This document shows, one piece after another, positions 26,625 through 34,703 of a stretch of DNA of 41,382 bases. The notes under the pieces are model-generated. The model was not told the DNA's origin and searched no databases. It saw nothing but the letters and a program-made list of their open reading frames with translations. Numbering within the stretch: position 1 is the stretch's first letter; every line of letters starts with the position of its first letter. Source of the DNA: Burkholderia sp. Bp9142 (GTDB taxonomy: Bacteria; Pseudomonadota; Gammaproteobacteria; Burkholderiales; Burkholderiaceae); contig NZ_QTPP01000058.1 of the NCBI RefSeq assembly GCF_003853415.1, forward strand, positions 1 through 41,382, written 5' to 3'. A program made the position numbers and the translations under genes.

Positions 26625-27697
26625 TACCGGCCTCCTTCCACGCGCTCGGCACGATGTAAGGGGCTACGTCCCCGTCGAATTCGGTCGATCCGACGTGCCC
26701 AGGCGATCAAGCCACCGACTCGTACGCCATTGGGCAGGAACAGCACGCAGCAGAGGAACAATGCGCCGAGCAGCAGCGGCCATCCGTCAGTAGTTGCGCT
26801 CGATACTGTTTGCTTAAGCAGCGTCAACCCGACGGCGGCGAGCACCGGACCACCGAGCGTGCCTTTACCGCCGATCGCCACCCATAGAATGACTTCGGTG
26901 GCCAGTACCGGCGAGAACACATCGGGCGCCACTACCCCCGAACAGGCGGCCATCAACGTTCCTGCGATAGCGGCAAGTCCGGCCGATGCGATGAACACCA
27001 GCAAAAGGTGCCCGGACGTGTGATAGCCGCATGCCTTTGCGCGCCATTCGTTCGTCGCGATCGCGGTTAGGACTTTGCCGTAACGGCTGCGGCATACGAG
27101 CCAGGTCGGGACGAGCAGCACGGCAAGCACGGTCACGACCGTGTACCAGGACCCGCGCGCTCCGCTCAAATCGAGCGTCTGCCCGACCGGCGAGAAGGAC
27201 AATCCCGGAATGCCGAGGAGGCCCGTGTCACCGCCCGTGACCGACTGCCAGCTTGTCGCCAGTTGCTGGACGACAATCAGCACGGCCATGCTGATAACGG
27301 CGAAAAAGTGCAACCGCACACCGGCGAACAACAGGAAATAGCCCAACACGGCCGCGACGACCACGGCACAGACCAGTCCCACGATCACTCCGATGGCTGA
27401 CGTCTGTCCATATTGCACGGTGGCGATTGCGAAACCGTACGCGCCGAGTCCGAAGAAGGTCGTGTGTCCGAGCGTTAGCACGCCAGCCCTGCCCCACAAC
27501 AGGTCGTAGCTCAGCGCCAGCAGTCCCATGATCAGCGCATCCCGCACGATCGAAAGCAGATAGCTCCCTAGGCAAAACGGCAAGATCAGTGCGGCAGCAA
27601 CAATCGCTGCGCCGATTGCCATTGGAGAGATGTCTTCGATACTGATCGCTGGCTGAAACAGCCAGCGGCGCTTACTCGCAAGAAGTTGTTGGAGCAT
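26624..27697 (-). CDS. LivM-type ABC transporter permease
   Basis: A 357-residue polytopic permease with roughly ten hydrophobic segments. The conserved block DLLWGRAGVLTLGHTTFFGLGAY (in outline) near residues 65-88 and the later ATNEWRAKACGYHTSGHLLLVFIASAGLAAIAGTL region (in outline) match LivM/UrtC. It forms the inner-membrane channel together with LivH, whose stop lies three bases before this start. Confidence 0.92.
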   Translation of the reverse strand: MLQQLLASKRRWLFQPAISIEDISPMAIGAAIVAAALILPFCLGSYLLSIVRDALIMGLLALSYDLLWGRAGVLTLGHTTFFGLGAYGFAIATVQYGQTSAIGVIVGLVCAVVVAAVLGYFLLFAGVRLHFFAVISMAVLIVVQQLATSWQSVTGGDTGLLGIPGLSFSPVGQTLDLSGARGSWYTVVTVLAVLLVPTWLVCRSRYGKVLTAIATNEWRAKACGYHTSGHLLLVFIASAGLAAIAGTLMAACSGVVAPDVFSPVLATEVILWVAIGGKGTLGGPVLAAVGLTLLKQTVSSATTDGWPLLLGALFLCCVLFLPNGVRVGGLIAWARRIDRIRRGRSPLHRAERVEGGR

Positions 27698-27700
27698 GAT

Positions 27701-28576
27701 TCAACCTTTACCGTGAAGCTGATGGGCGGCGCTGAAACCGGGCAACAGGCCTTGTGGACAAAAACGGATCAGAACGATCGACAGAATCAGCACGATCGCC
27801 GAGGCGAGGGACGGATCCACTCGATAGCTGAGCAGCGTTTCAGCCGTGCCGACGAAGGCGCTACCCAGCAGACTGCCGGCGATCGAACCGATACCGCCCA
27901 ACACGATCACGAAGAACGCCTTGGCCAGATAGGCGACGCCAAGATGGGACTCCACCGATATCATCGGCGCGACAAGGACGCCCGCCAACGATGCGAGTGC
28001 GGCACCGCCACAGAACGCCAGCCGATTCAGCCGTCGCGTGTCAATACCGACCGCCTCCGCCATCGCCGGGTGCTGGATCACAGCACGCAGCTGAGTTCCG
28101 AAGCGCGTATAGGCGAATAGCAGCCAGCAACCGGTCGTCACCACCGCTGCAACGCCAATCACGAACAGCCGATACGCCGGATAGCTGCCTCCCGGCACGG
28201 GAACCGCCCCATTTATGGGCGCGTACACCAACATCGGATGTGTGCCGAAAATCAGTTCAAGGGCTTTCTGGACGATCAAGCTGATCGCATACGTCGCGAG
28301 CAATGTGTCGAGCGGCCGTTCATACAGGAGCCGGATCACGAGGCGCTCGAGGAACCACCCGAGCACCGCACCAACCACCGGCGCCACAAACAACGCGAGC
28401 CAGAACGCATGGGGCCCGCCCAACGATTGCGCGACGGCCAACGTGTAGGCACCGATCGTCACCCATTCAGCGTGTGCGAGGTTCACGATGTCCATCAGGC
28501 CGAAAACAATGGCTAGCCCCAAAGCAATCAGCAACAAGATGCAGACGTAACTCAATATATTAAGGATTCCTACCAT
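27701..28576 (-). CDS. LivH-type ABC transporter permease
   Basis: A 291-residue permease with about eight hydrophobic segments and the LivH/UrtB signature: IALGLAIVFGLMDIVNLAHAEWV near residues 17-39 (in outline), RAVIQHPAMAEAVGID, and AFFVIVLGGIGSIAGSLLGS. It is the first gene of the minus-strand uptake and amidase operon. Its start faces the two AT-rich palindromes and the XRE gene, so transcription from this end is probably controlled there. The order LivH-M-G-F-binding protein is atypical in having the binding-protein gene last, next to the amidase. Confidence 0.93.
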   Translation of the reverse strand: MVGILNILSYVCILLLIALGLAIVFGLMDIVNLAHAEWVTIGAYTLAVAQSLGGPHAFWLALFVAPVVGAVLGWFLERLVIRLLYERPLDTLLATYAISLIVQKALELIFGTHPMLVYAPINGAVPVPGGSYPAYRLFVIGVAAVVTTGCWLLFAYTRFGTQLRAVIQHPAMAEAVGIDTRRLNRLAFCGGAALASLAGVLVAPMISVESHLGVAYLAKAFFVIVLGGIGSIAGSLLGSAFVGTAETLLSYRVDPSLASAIVLILSIVLIRFCPQGLLPGFSAAHQLHGKG

Positions 28577-28714
28577 ATATTCCTCACAAGCTCACACCAA
28601 TCAAAGGGGCGCATGCGATCTCAACGTGACACGTCACCCTAGGGGCAGTCAACGTCCCCCTGACTCACCCCCCCCTTTCCGCCGGCCCAGCGCTGGACCG
28701 ACATCGCCCACAAA

Positions 28715-28734
28715 ATTCACAATATATTGTGAAT
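28715..28734. promoter_or_regulatory. Perfect 20-bp palindromic operator candidate (site 1)
   Basis: ATTCACAATATATTGTGAAT reads identically on both strands. It lies between divergent livH and the XRE gene. Site 2, with the same half-site ATTCACAAT, is centred exactly 40 bp away, about four DNA turns, so dimers bound to both would sit on the same face. The neighbouring XRE protein is the obvious candidate ligand. This is inferred from sequence only. Confidence 0.7.
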
Positions 28735-28754
28735 ATTAGGACAAAACAAATCGA

Positions 28755-28774
28755 ATTCACAATTTATTGTGAAT
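28755..28774. promoter_or_regulatory. Near-perfect 20-bp palindromic operator candidate (site 2)
   Basis: ATTCACAATTTATTGTGAAT has the same arms as site 1, with only the two central bases breaking symmetry. It lies 52 bases upstream of the XRE start codon and probably overlaps a promoter. The repeat of an identical half-site at 40 bp spacing makes chance unlikely. Confidence 0.7.
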
Positions 28775-28796
28775 TTCGGAGCGAATGCTCCCCGAT

Positions 28797-28822
28797 ACTC
28801 GATTTGCCTAATCAAATCGAGT
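28797..28822. promoter_or_regulatory. 10-bp-stem inverted repeat at the XRE start codon
   Basis: ACTCGATTTG, a six-base spacer CCTAAT, then CAAATCGAGT form a perfect dyad that ends four bases before the XRE ATG. It covers the place where a ribosome-binding site should be, and no clear Shine-Dalgarno sequence is visible. It could be an operator of different sequence from sites 1 and 2, or an RNA hairpin that limits translation of the repressor. Confidence 0.6.
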
Positions 28823-28826
28823 TGGC

Positions 28827-29066
28827 ATGACCACAGAATCATTCATCAAAGCGCTCGGCAACGAGATACGCAGCCGTCGCAAAAGAAAAAAGCTGACACA
28901 GGTCGGGCTTGCTGTTCGCGCAAACGTCCACCCCAACACCGTCTCGCTCATCGAACGCGCCGAGACGGTTGCCGGACTCGAAGCCCTACTCGTTCTGGCT
29001 GATGCACTCGACACACCGCTATCGCAAATAGTCAAAGGCGCCGAGGACCGCATCAGTCTTCGTTGA
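28827..29066 (+). CDS. Small XRE-family transcriptional regulator
   Basis: A 79-residue, single-domain helix-turn-helix protein: LGNEIRSRRKRKKLTQVGLAVRANVHPNTVSLIERAE outlines helices 1-4 of the Cro/CI fold, with helix 3 in NVHPNTVSLIE as the recognition helix. It has no ligand or oligomer domain, so it likely works as a simple dimer. It is divergent from the livH operon and lies upstream of amidase 2, with three dyad elements in its promoter region. It probably controls itself and the livH operon. Confidence 0.88.
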   Translation: MTTESFIKALGNEIRSRRKRKKLTQVGLAVRANVHPNTVSLIERAETVAGLEALLVLADALDTPLSQIVKGAEDRISLR

Positions 29067-29409
29067 TCCGCTCTGTTTCGGCTCCCCATCTCTGCGGAGC
29101 ACTTCCCCCGTCGCAACACTTGCCGTAGCCCTACCCGCCAGCGCCGTGCTGACGGCCGTGGTGACGCGCGCTCGATGGATATACCTGACTTCGCCACCAG
29201 GCGAGCTGGAAGCGCTAGACCATACAGGCCGCCTTCCGGCGGCGCCGACCCTCTTCGACAAATTTATTATCACTAATCTACGAGTCTAGAAATCGACTGT
29301 CAACGACCGCCATCGTCGCGTTTACCCTATAAATTCCCATCCTCAAGCACCCTTGACACACATCATCATCGCGCCTACCTTCAATTTATTATAATTAATT
29401 GGAGCCGAG
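29067..29409. other. Intergenic region between the XRE gene and amidase 2
   Basis: This 343-base stretch has no gene I can support. Its first 170 bases are GC-rich and could be a decayed coding fragment. From about 29250 it becomes AT-rich, with an ATTTATTAT stretch at about 29260 that is repeated in the palindrome at 29382-29401. A TTGACA at 29353-29358 is a possible -35 box, though no well-spaced -10 box accompanies it. Confidence 0.4.
29382..29401. promoter_or_regulatory. AT-rich 20-bp near-palindrome at the amidase 2 ribosome-binding site
   Basis: CAATTTATTATAATTAATTG is symmetric except for one mismatched pair. It contains a perfect TATAAT at 29390-29395, ends at the first G of the GGAG that precedes the amidase ATG, and shares CAATTTATT with operator site 2. 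A protein bound here would block both promoter and ribosome access. It may be an operator of the same regulon. Confidence 0.5.
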
Positions 29410-30834
29410 ATGACCAACTACCTTTGCGAGCTAACGACGCACGAGCTGAGCGCCCTCTACGAAAACGGTGAAGCCTCGCCGGTCGACGTCTTGCGTGACG
29501 CGCTCGATCGCATTCAGTCACTCGATCCGGTGGTCAATGCGGTCTGCAAAATCACCGACACAGCGTTCAGCATGGCAGAGGCCTCCGAGGCCCGATGGCG
29601 ACGCGGCATACCCCTGGGGCCGCTTGACGGTGTACCGATCACGATCAAGGACAACGTTTCCATCGCAGGCGTCGCAACTCGGTTCGGCTCTCGGGTTACC
29701 ACGCCGGAAGCGTCTCATTCGGACAGTCCCTGCGTTGCAAGGCTGCGTGAAGCGGGTGCAATCTGCTTTGCCAAGACCACGTTGCCCGACTTTGCACATA
29801 AGATCGTCACGGACAGCCCCCTTACCGGTACTACACGCAATCCGTGGGATCTCACACGTACGCCCGGCGGCAGCAGCGGTGGTGCAGCAGCAGCAGTTGC
29901 GCTCGGGATGGGCTCCGCAGCAATCGGGACCGACGGCGGTGGTTCCATTCGTATTCCCGCTGCATTCACGGGAACGTTCGGGTTCAAACCAAGCTTCGGG
30001 CGCGTGCCCCATGCGCCACGCGGCCCGTTCGGTTTGCTCAGCCATGTCGGCCCTATGACGCGCTGCGTCGAAGACGCGGCACGCATCCTGACCGTGATCA
30101 GCCTGCCAGACAGCCGTGACTGGTACGCCCTACCGTTCGATGGTGGTGACTACGCACGCGGTCTGCAATGTCGGCCTGTCCCTGACGGTATCCGTATTGC
30201 CTATAGCCCAACGCTCGGGCTGCCGATTGCGGTTGAACCTGGAATCCATGCCGCCGTGATGCGTGCCGCAATCACCCTCCGTGAACTGGGCGCCCGAGTT
30301 GATGCTGCCGATCCGCCCAGCATCGGTCGATGCAACGCCGTCCATGCGACCCTCTGGCGTGCGTTCTGCCGACAGCTCACGTCTGGCATGCCAAGTGGCA
30401 TCGATGATCTGGATCCGACGCTGCAGGCATATGCTCGTGCAGGAGATGACGTGTCGCGTGAGGCATTACTAGGTGCGCTGATCGAACGCGGCGACCTAGG
30501 TGCCGCGGTCAATGCTTTTTTCGAGCGACACGATATCCTGATCTGCCCTGTGTACCCGCGTGTCGCCATGCCGCTCGCCGAGGTAGCGTCGAGCAATGAA
30601 CTGTTTCCACATTTCACTGCATGGTGTAATCAACTAGGCTTACCGGCGGCGAGTCTCTACGCAGGCTTAACGGATGACCAACTACCCATTGGCGTACAGA
30701 TCGTGGGAGGCCGTCACTGCGATGCGTTGGTCCTTTGGGTCAGCCATGTGCTCGAGCTCGCATTGGGAAGAGCACCATTTGCGGAGATGACGCGCGCGCT
30801 GTCGGCTTCTGCCGCCGGGGTGAGGTGCAAATGA
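29410..30834 (+). CDS. Amidase-signature hydrolase (paralogue 2)
   Basis: A 474-residue amidase with the full catalytic triad: K80 in ITIKD, cis-S155 in GGSSGG and S179 in TDGGGSIR, at the same residue numbers as the paralogue at 22481-23893. The shared blocks include KIVTDSPLTG and TRNPWD, pointing to a duplication within this locus. It is transcribed away from the livH operon and is preceded by GGAG and an AT-rich palindrome. The substrate is probably an amide related to that of paralogue 1. The C-terminal third differs most between the two, which may reflect different acyl or amine groups. Confidence 0.93.
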   Translation: MTNYLCELTTHELSALYENGEASPVDVLRDALDRIQSLDPVVNAVCKITDTAFSMAEASEARWRRGIPLGPLDGVPITIKDNVSIAGVATRFGSRVTTPEASHSDSPCVARLREAGAICFAKTTLPDFAHKIVTDSPLTGTTRNPWDLTRTPGGSSGGAAAAVALGMGSAAIGTDGGGSIRIPAAFTGTFGFKPSFGRVPHAPRGPFGLLSHVGPMTRCVEDAARILTVISLPDSRDWYALPFDGGDYARGLQCRPVPDGIRIAYSPTLGLPIAVEPGIHAAVMRAAITLRELGARVDAADPPSIGRCNAVHATLWRAFCRQLTSGMPSGIDDLDPTLQAYARAGDDVSREALLGALIERGDLGAAVNAFFERHDILICPVYPRVAMPLAEVASSNELFPHFTAWCNQLGLPAASLYAGLTDDQLPIGVQIVGGRHCDALVLWVSHVLELALGRAPFAEMTRALSASAAGVRCK

Positions 30835-31047
30835 CCTGAGACGACCAAGCGGATTACACCGCGTTCGCAGCGAACGTACGCTGAGGCGTCATGGGGGGTG
30901 ACGCTGACCGGCGGAACCGGCGGCAACGTCCGCACACATCCAAATTCATCGAATCGACAGCACACTATGTAGGTTCAGCCGGTCTGATGATGTCGTTACC
31001 GTGTCCGCGAACCGGTGATCGCAGCGAGCGTCAAAATTGATCGCCAA

Positions 31048-31881
31048 TCATGACTCGCCGCGTTCGCTAAGATCCAATTCGGAGTCCAGTACCAGCTTCT
31101 GCTGCAGCGCAGCGTGCACTGTGCGCAGCTGCGAATGCGCTTCGTCCATGTGCGCCGTCATGAGTTGCGCGACTGCGTCGGCGTCCCGACGTCGCGCAGC
31201 ATCCAGGATTGCACGGTGTGCTGCAACCGTGTGCCGCCCGAATGCCTGATAGTCCTGCTGCGTCACGTTTCCTGCCACGATCACCAGCGTATGCAGCATC
31301 TGGTTAATGATTTGGCACAGGCTACGCAGAAACGCATTCGGATGCGCCGCAGCCAGTACATCGTGGAAGTGAATATCCTCATGGCGCTGGTCGAGCGCCT
31401 CGGCGTGACGTGCTTCGAACGGCTCGCAAACGGACACACTGCGCTCGAGCGCTTCGAAATCCGCGTCGCTCAGATGGGGAACAGCACCCGCCGCCACCAT
31501 GGGTTCCAGCGTGCGGCGTACCGCATAAATGTCCTCGAGCGTGACGCTCTCGAAAAACAGATAGTTCTGCAGCGACTGGAATGCTCGGGCCAGTGGTACG
31601 CGCGTAATCGTCGCGCCGCCATCCGGCCCGGTACTCAGTCTCACGAGCCCTTGCATCTCCAGCGCCTTGAGCGCATCGCGCATCGAACCCCGGCTGACGT
31701 TGAACATCTGCTGAAGCTCGGCCTCCTTGTTCAAGCGCTTTCCTGGCCGTGCCTGCCCGTCGTTAATCCAACGCTTGATCTGCTCGGCCACTTGGTCGCC
31801 GCGCTTGATTGCGCGCGAACCTCGTTTATCCGGCTGCGCCGGCGACATCTTCTTTTCGGTTGTCGGTTTTCGCCCTGCCAT
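31048..31881 (-). CDS. GntR-family regulator with FCD ligand domain
   Basis: A regulator of about 277 residues from the ATG at 31881; a start at 31929 adds 16 residues and cannot be excluded. The N-terminal winged helix has QVAEQIKRWINDGQARPGKRL, then LQQMFNVSRGSMRDALKALEMQGLV, typical of GntR. The C-terminal all-helical FCD domain (FadR subfamily) follows, with conserved Asp and His residues (DIHFHDVLAAAHPNAFL and HRAILDAARRRDADAV) that usually bind a metal and an organic acid. It is divergent from the biosynthetic operon and is the natural candidate for its control. Confidence 0.9.
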   Translation of the reverse strand: MAGRKPTTEKKMSPAQPDKRGSRAIKRGDQVAEQIKRWINDGQARPGKRLNKEAELQQMFNVSRGSMRDALKALEMQGLVRLSTGPDGGATITRVPLARAFQSLQNYLFFESVTLEDIYAVRRTLEPMVAAGAVPHLSDADFEALERSVSVCEPFEARHAEALDQRHEDIHFHDVLAAAHPNAFLRSLCQIINQMLHTLVIVAGNVTQQDYQAFGRHTVAAHRAILDAARRRDADAVAQLMTAHMDEAHSQLRTVHAALQQKLVLDSELDLSERGES

Positions 31882-31936
31882 ATCGGTCACGTCCGTCGTT
31901 GGCCATTCACTGCTGTATCCCGGCGCCATTATCAGG

Positions 31937-32007
31937 CATCCCTGCCCGGCACGGCGAGATTTCCGGCTTCATGCACCTCCCTCCCAACGTTAGGAGTAGC
32001 AGGGATG
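31937..32007. promoter_or_regulatory. Separated 9-bp inverted repeats in the GntR/biosynthetic promoter
   Basis: CATCCCTGC at 31937-31945 and GCAGGGATG at 31999-32007 are exact reverse complements, 62 bp apart start to start. A third partial copy (CCCTGCATG) lies near 32062. They lie between the divergent GntR gene and the biosynthetic operon and may be half-sites or binding sites for looping. No clear promoter boxes were found with them. Confidence 0.4.
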
Positions 32008-32098
32008 GTGAGCAAGACCTACGCTGCAATCCGAACGCCATGCGCCGAGTACCCGCAGCTTCCCTGCATGTCGGTCACTCGATATAGGTCGCCAGCAG

Positions 32099-32111
32099 GA
32101 GGGAATCCCTC
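32099..32111. promoter_or_regulatory. 6-bp inverted repeat covering the ribosome-binding site of the first biosynthetic gene
   Basis: GAGGGA-A-TCCCTC overlaps the AGGAGG ribosome site (32097-32102) and ends one base before the ATG at 32112. In RNA the one-base loop is too tight for all pairs to form, but a shorter hairpin could mask the ribosome site. As DNA it is a small operator candidate. The strong AGGAGG with a nine-base spacer supports the start at 32112. Confidence 0.4.
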
Positions 32112-33371
32112 ATGTCACAGTCGGTGAAGTCGTCTCAGGTGCAATCCACGCTTGCGACAATCCGTGCCAACCTCTTGGCCGACGGCCTGGAACTGGATCA
32201 GCTTGCTGCACGCATGCGTTTGCACGGCCCCGAAGCCGACCGGACACGGCAAATTCCAGATGCAGTTTGTGTCCCCTCGGACGTAACTGCACTGAACTTG
32301 AATCTCGTTCCGGCCGCGTACGGCGGTTGCGCGGACGTGCAATCACTGATGTCGCGCACCACACTGATGGAATATCTCGGGTACGCCGACGCGGCGCTAG
32401 CGCTCGCGCTGCCCGGCCCTGGCCTTGCAATGCCGCCCGTCCTCGCACTCGGCAGCGGCGAGCAACAGACCCGCTTCTTCAACCGATTTCGCAGCGACAC
32501 ACCGCGCTGGGGCGCGTTTGCCATTACCGAGCCCGACTGCGGCTCGGATGCGACCGCGATGCGGACCACCGCTCGCAAGACGGCACGCGGCTGGGTGCTG
32601 AACGGCACCAAGTGCTTCATCACCAACGGCGCACGCGCGGACGACGTGATCACGTTCGCCACCATCAATCGGCACGCTGGTCGTTTCGGCGTTCGAGCGT
32701 TCCACGTCGATCGCAATATCCCGGGCTTCTCTGTCGTTCGCATCGAGAAAATGGTCGGCCTGCGCGCGAGTCAGCTTGCGGTTCTCTCTTACACCGATTG
32801 TGAAGTCCCTAACGACGCGCTTCTCAGACGCGGTGACGAAAAGCCCCTCAACGACGCGTTTTCGGGCGCACAACACGCATGGGATTACTTCCGCCCCCTA
32901 CTTTCCGCGGTCATGGTGGGCGCATGTCGACGGGTACGCGACGATCTCGCGGCTTATTTCGAGGCAGGCGGGAATCCTGTGAATCAACGCCAGCGCACTG
33001 TCGATGTGAACGACGCTCTACTCGAGATCGATCGGCAAATCGCTACAGCCCAGTTGCTCTGCCGACACGCGGCGTGGAAAACCGATCAAGGAATGACCAC
33101 TTCGGTGGATGCGTCGATGGCCAAGGCGTATGCGTCACAAGTAGCCGCCCGGGTCACCCGAGCGGCAATCGATCTCGCCGGCCTTGATGGTATCGCTGCC
33201 TTTCCGTCGCTCGAGCAAAGCTATCGCGATGCAAAGGCCTTCGACATCATGGAAGGCACCGGGGACCTGCAGCGGCTCATGATTGCTCGCTCCGCACTCC
33301 GCTCGGCATCTCTTCCCTGGGAGGCCATCTCTCCCGCGTCGCAGCGCTCTACAGAAGCACACCCATCCTGA
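32112..33371 (+). CDS. Acyl-CoA dehydrogenase-like flavoprotein with catalytic Glu (ACAD-1)
   Basis: A 419-residue ACAD-fold protein, first gene of the biosynthetic operon. It keeps the central substrate/FAD motif (FAITEPDCGSD, E140-D146) and the catalytic base E381 in IMEGTGDLQR. It lacks the usual R-x-x-FG-x-P-x-x-x-Q segment (the region reads YFEAGGNPVNQRQRTV) and the QxxGGxGY motif (reads AGLDGI). These bind the FAD of the partner subunit in normal homotetramers. The missing elements are present in the second dehydrogenase at 38552. With an ACP and ligase nearby, it probably oxidises a carrier-bound acyl or aminoacyl group. It may act like the prolyl-ACP oxidases of pyrrole pathways, but the substrate is unknown. 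Confidence 0.88.
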   Translation: MSQSVKSSQVQSTLATIRANLLADGLELDQLAARMRLHGPEADRTRQIPDAVCVPSDVTALNLNLVPAAYGGCADVQSLMSRTTLMEYLGYADAALALALPGPGLAMPPVLALGSGEQQTRFFNRFRSDTPRWGAFAITEPDCGSDATAMRTTARKTARGWVLNGTKCFITNGARADDVITFATINRHAGRFGVRAFHVDRNIPGFSVVRIEKMVGLRASQLAVLSYTDCEVPNDALLRRGDEKPLNDAFSGAQHAWDYFRPLLSAVMVGACRRVRDDLAAYFEAGGNPVNQRQRTVDVNDALLEIDRQIATAQLLCRHAAWKTDQGMTTSVDASMAKAYASQVAARVTRAAIDLAGLDGIAAFPSLEQSYRDAKAFDIMEGTGDLQRLMIARSALRSASLPWEAISPASQRSTEAHPS

Positions 33372-33403
33372 ACCCGTCCGAAATTTCGCACTGGAGATCG
33401 TTC

Positions 33404-33682
33404 ATGGCAACCCATCCCGTTTCCCCCAGCTCCACCAGCGTGTCCGAGACAGTGAAAGCTTGCTTGCTATCGGTACTTGGCAGCACCCTGAGCACCGATC
33501 TCATCATAGACGACACCAACCTCTTCGATGTCGGCGTGGATTCGATGAATATGACCGACTTGTTGCTGCAACTCGAGCAGCGCTTCAGCTTCACGCTGGC
33601 CCCCGAGGATCTGTCCGCCGATTTGTTCCTGCGTTTCGGCAATCTCGTCTCGTTCGTCGAATCCCATGCATCTCTCGACTAA
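33404..33682 (+). CDS. Stand-alone acyl carrier protein
   Basis: A 92-residue carrier protein. The phosphopantetheine attachment Ser47 lies in DVGVDSMNM, followed by helix 2 (DLLLQLEQRFSFTL) and the usual ending LFLRFGNLVSFV. It should carry the intermediate as a thioester between the ligase, dehydrogenases and KASIII-like enzymes. No phosphopantetheinyl transferase is visible in the window. The stop codon lies 17 bases inside the next gene, so the two are cotranslated. Confidence 0.92.
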   Translation: MATHPVSPSSTSVSETVKACLLSVLGSTLSTDLIIDDTNLFDVGVDSMNMTDLLLQLEQRFSFTLAPEDLSADLFLRFGNLVSFVESHASLD

Positions 33683-34703
33683 CTTCACTAGTGCCGAGCC
33701 ACGCATTGTCGCCACGGCGCGATATATCCCATCACCGTGCATCTCGCCCGATGCACACGTCGAACCATTCATGGTTTCGGGCGGGTCCGCGCGAGAGGAC
33801 GTGATGCAAGCCGTGTATGCCGATACGCTACGGTGGCGCGACAGTGGCGCCCCATTCGGCGTGGCCGGCATTCCATTGCCGCAAGCATCGCCGGTTACTG
33901 ACAACCGGGTCGCTGCGGAGTCTGACCAAACATTATCCGACATGGCACTTGCCACGGTACGAGCGCTGCTTGATTCTTCGCCTCAGGTCGCCGCGCCCAT
34001 ACCCGATCAGATCATCGTATGCACAACGAGCTTCGAGCATGATCTGGCATTGTCGTGTGCCTGCCGTCTCCACAGCGAACTTGGATCAGGCCGGGCACCG
34101 CTGGCGGTCGGCCAGCTTCAAGGCGTGTCGTTCCTGATGGCGTTGGAGATTGCCGTAGCGATGATGGCCGCTGACATCAGACTGAGTACTGTCGTGATTG
34201 TCGCCGCGGAGCGCTGGCGCCGGCCGTTCCCACGTCGGGTCACTGCATTGATCGACATGGGTGACGGGGCCGCTGCCGCACTGATCGCGAGACACCCCGG
34301 CCCGGGATGGCGCGTGAGCGGGCTCACCGTACGGACGCCCGGAATCCCACCTCTCGCAAGTGAGCGCGAACCCGTCTACATCTCGACGCTCGCGGACGTC
34401 ATTAGCGAGACGTGCGCAAGCGCAGGTGTGCAACCTGCCAATGTTGACTGGGTACTTCCAGCGCCAATCGACACTCGACTGGCTCACGAAACCAATACAC
34501 GTTGCGGACTGCGGCCCGAACGGGTCTGCCACATACGTATGGACGCGCCCGGCCATTTCTGCGCCGCCGACACGCCTGCACGTCTCGACGCGCTGCTGCG
34601 GTCGATCAACCCTAGCGAGGGACAACATGCCCTCGTTTGGTCCACCGGCTTCCAAGGGCAGGCCGGTTGCGCTCTCCTTGAATTTCGCGGAGGTGGATCA
34701 TGA
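33666..34703 (+). CDS. KASIII-like protein lacking all catalytic residues (KS1)
   Basis: A 345-residue thiolase-fold protein of the FabH type, recognised by ARYIPSP at the start, the AVGQLQGVSFLMALEIA helix, VVIVAAERW, and GDGAAAALI. The nucleophile Cys is replaced by Gly153 (QLQGVS). The IPHQAN histidine region reads PAPIDT, and the GN of the third motif reads GH. It should not catalyse condensation by itself. It overlaps KS2 by ATGA, and KS2 retains Cys and His. This resembles PqsB/PqsC, where an inactive subunit partners an active one. It shares the QxQGxS motif with KS3. Confidence 0.85.
   Translation: MHLSTNFTSAEPRIVATARYIPSPCISPDAHVEPFMVSGGSAREDVMQAVYADTLRWRDSGAPFGVAGIPLPQASPVTDNRVAAESDQTLSDMALATVRALLDSSPQVAAPIPDQIIVCTTSFEHDLALSCACRLHSELGSGRAPLAVGQLQGVSFLMALEIAVAMMAADIRLSTVVIVAAERWRRPFPRRVTALIDMGDGAAAALIARHPGPGWRVSGLTVRTPGIPPLASEREPVYISTLADVISETCASAGVQPANVDWVLPAPIDTRLAHETNTRCGLRPERVCHIRMDAPGHFCAADTPARLDALLRSINPSEGQHALVWSTGFQGQAGCALLEFRGGGS

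Noticed and set aside
29019..29273. 84-residue minus-strand ORF after the XRE gene
   Set aside because: It overlaps the end of the XRE gene, has no recognisable motif, and lacks a convincing ribosome site.
30862..30876. CGTTCG-CAG-CGAACG hairpin between amidase 2 and the GntR gene
   Set aside because: It has no T-run on either strand and only a 6-bp stem, so it was not called as a terminator of the converging genes.
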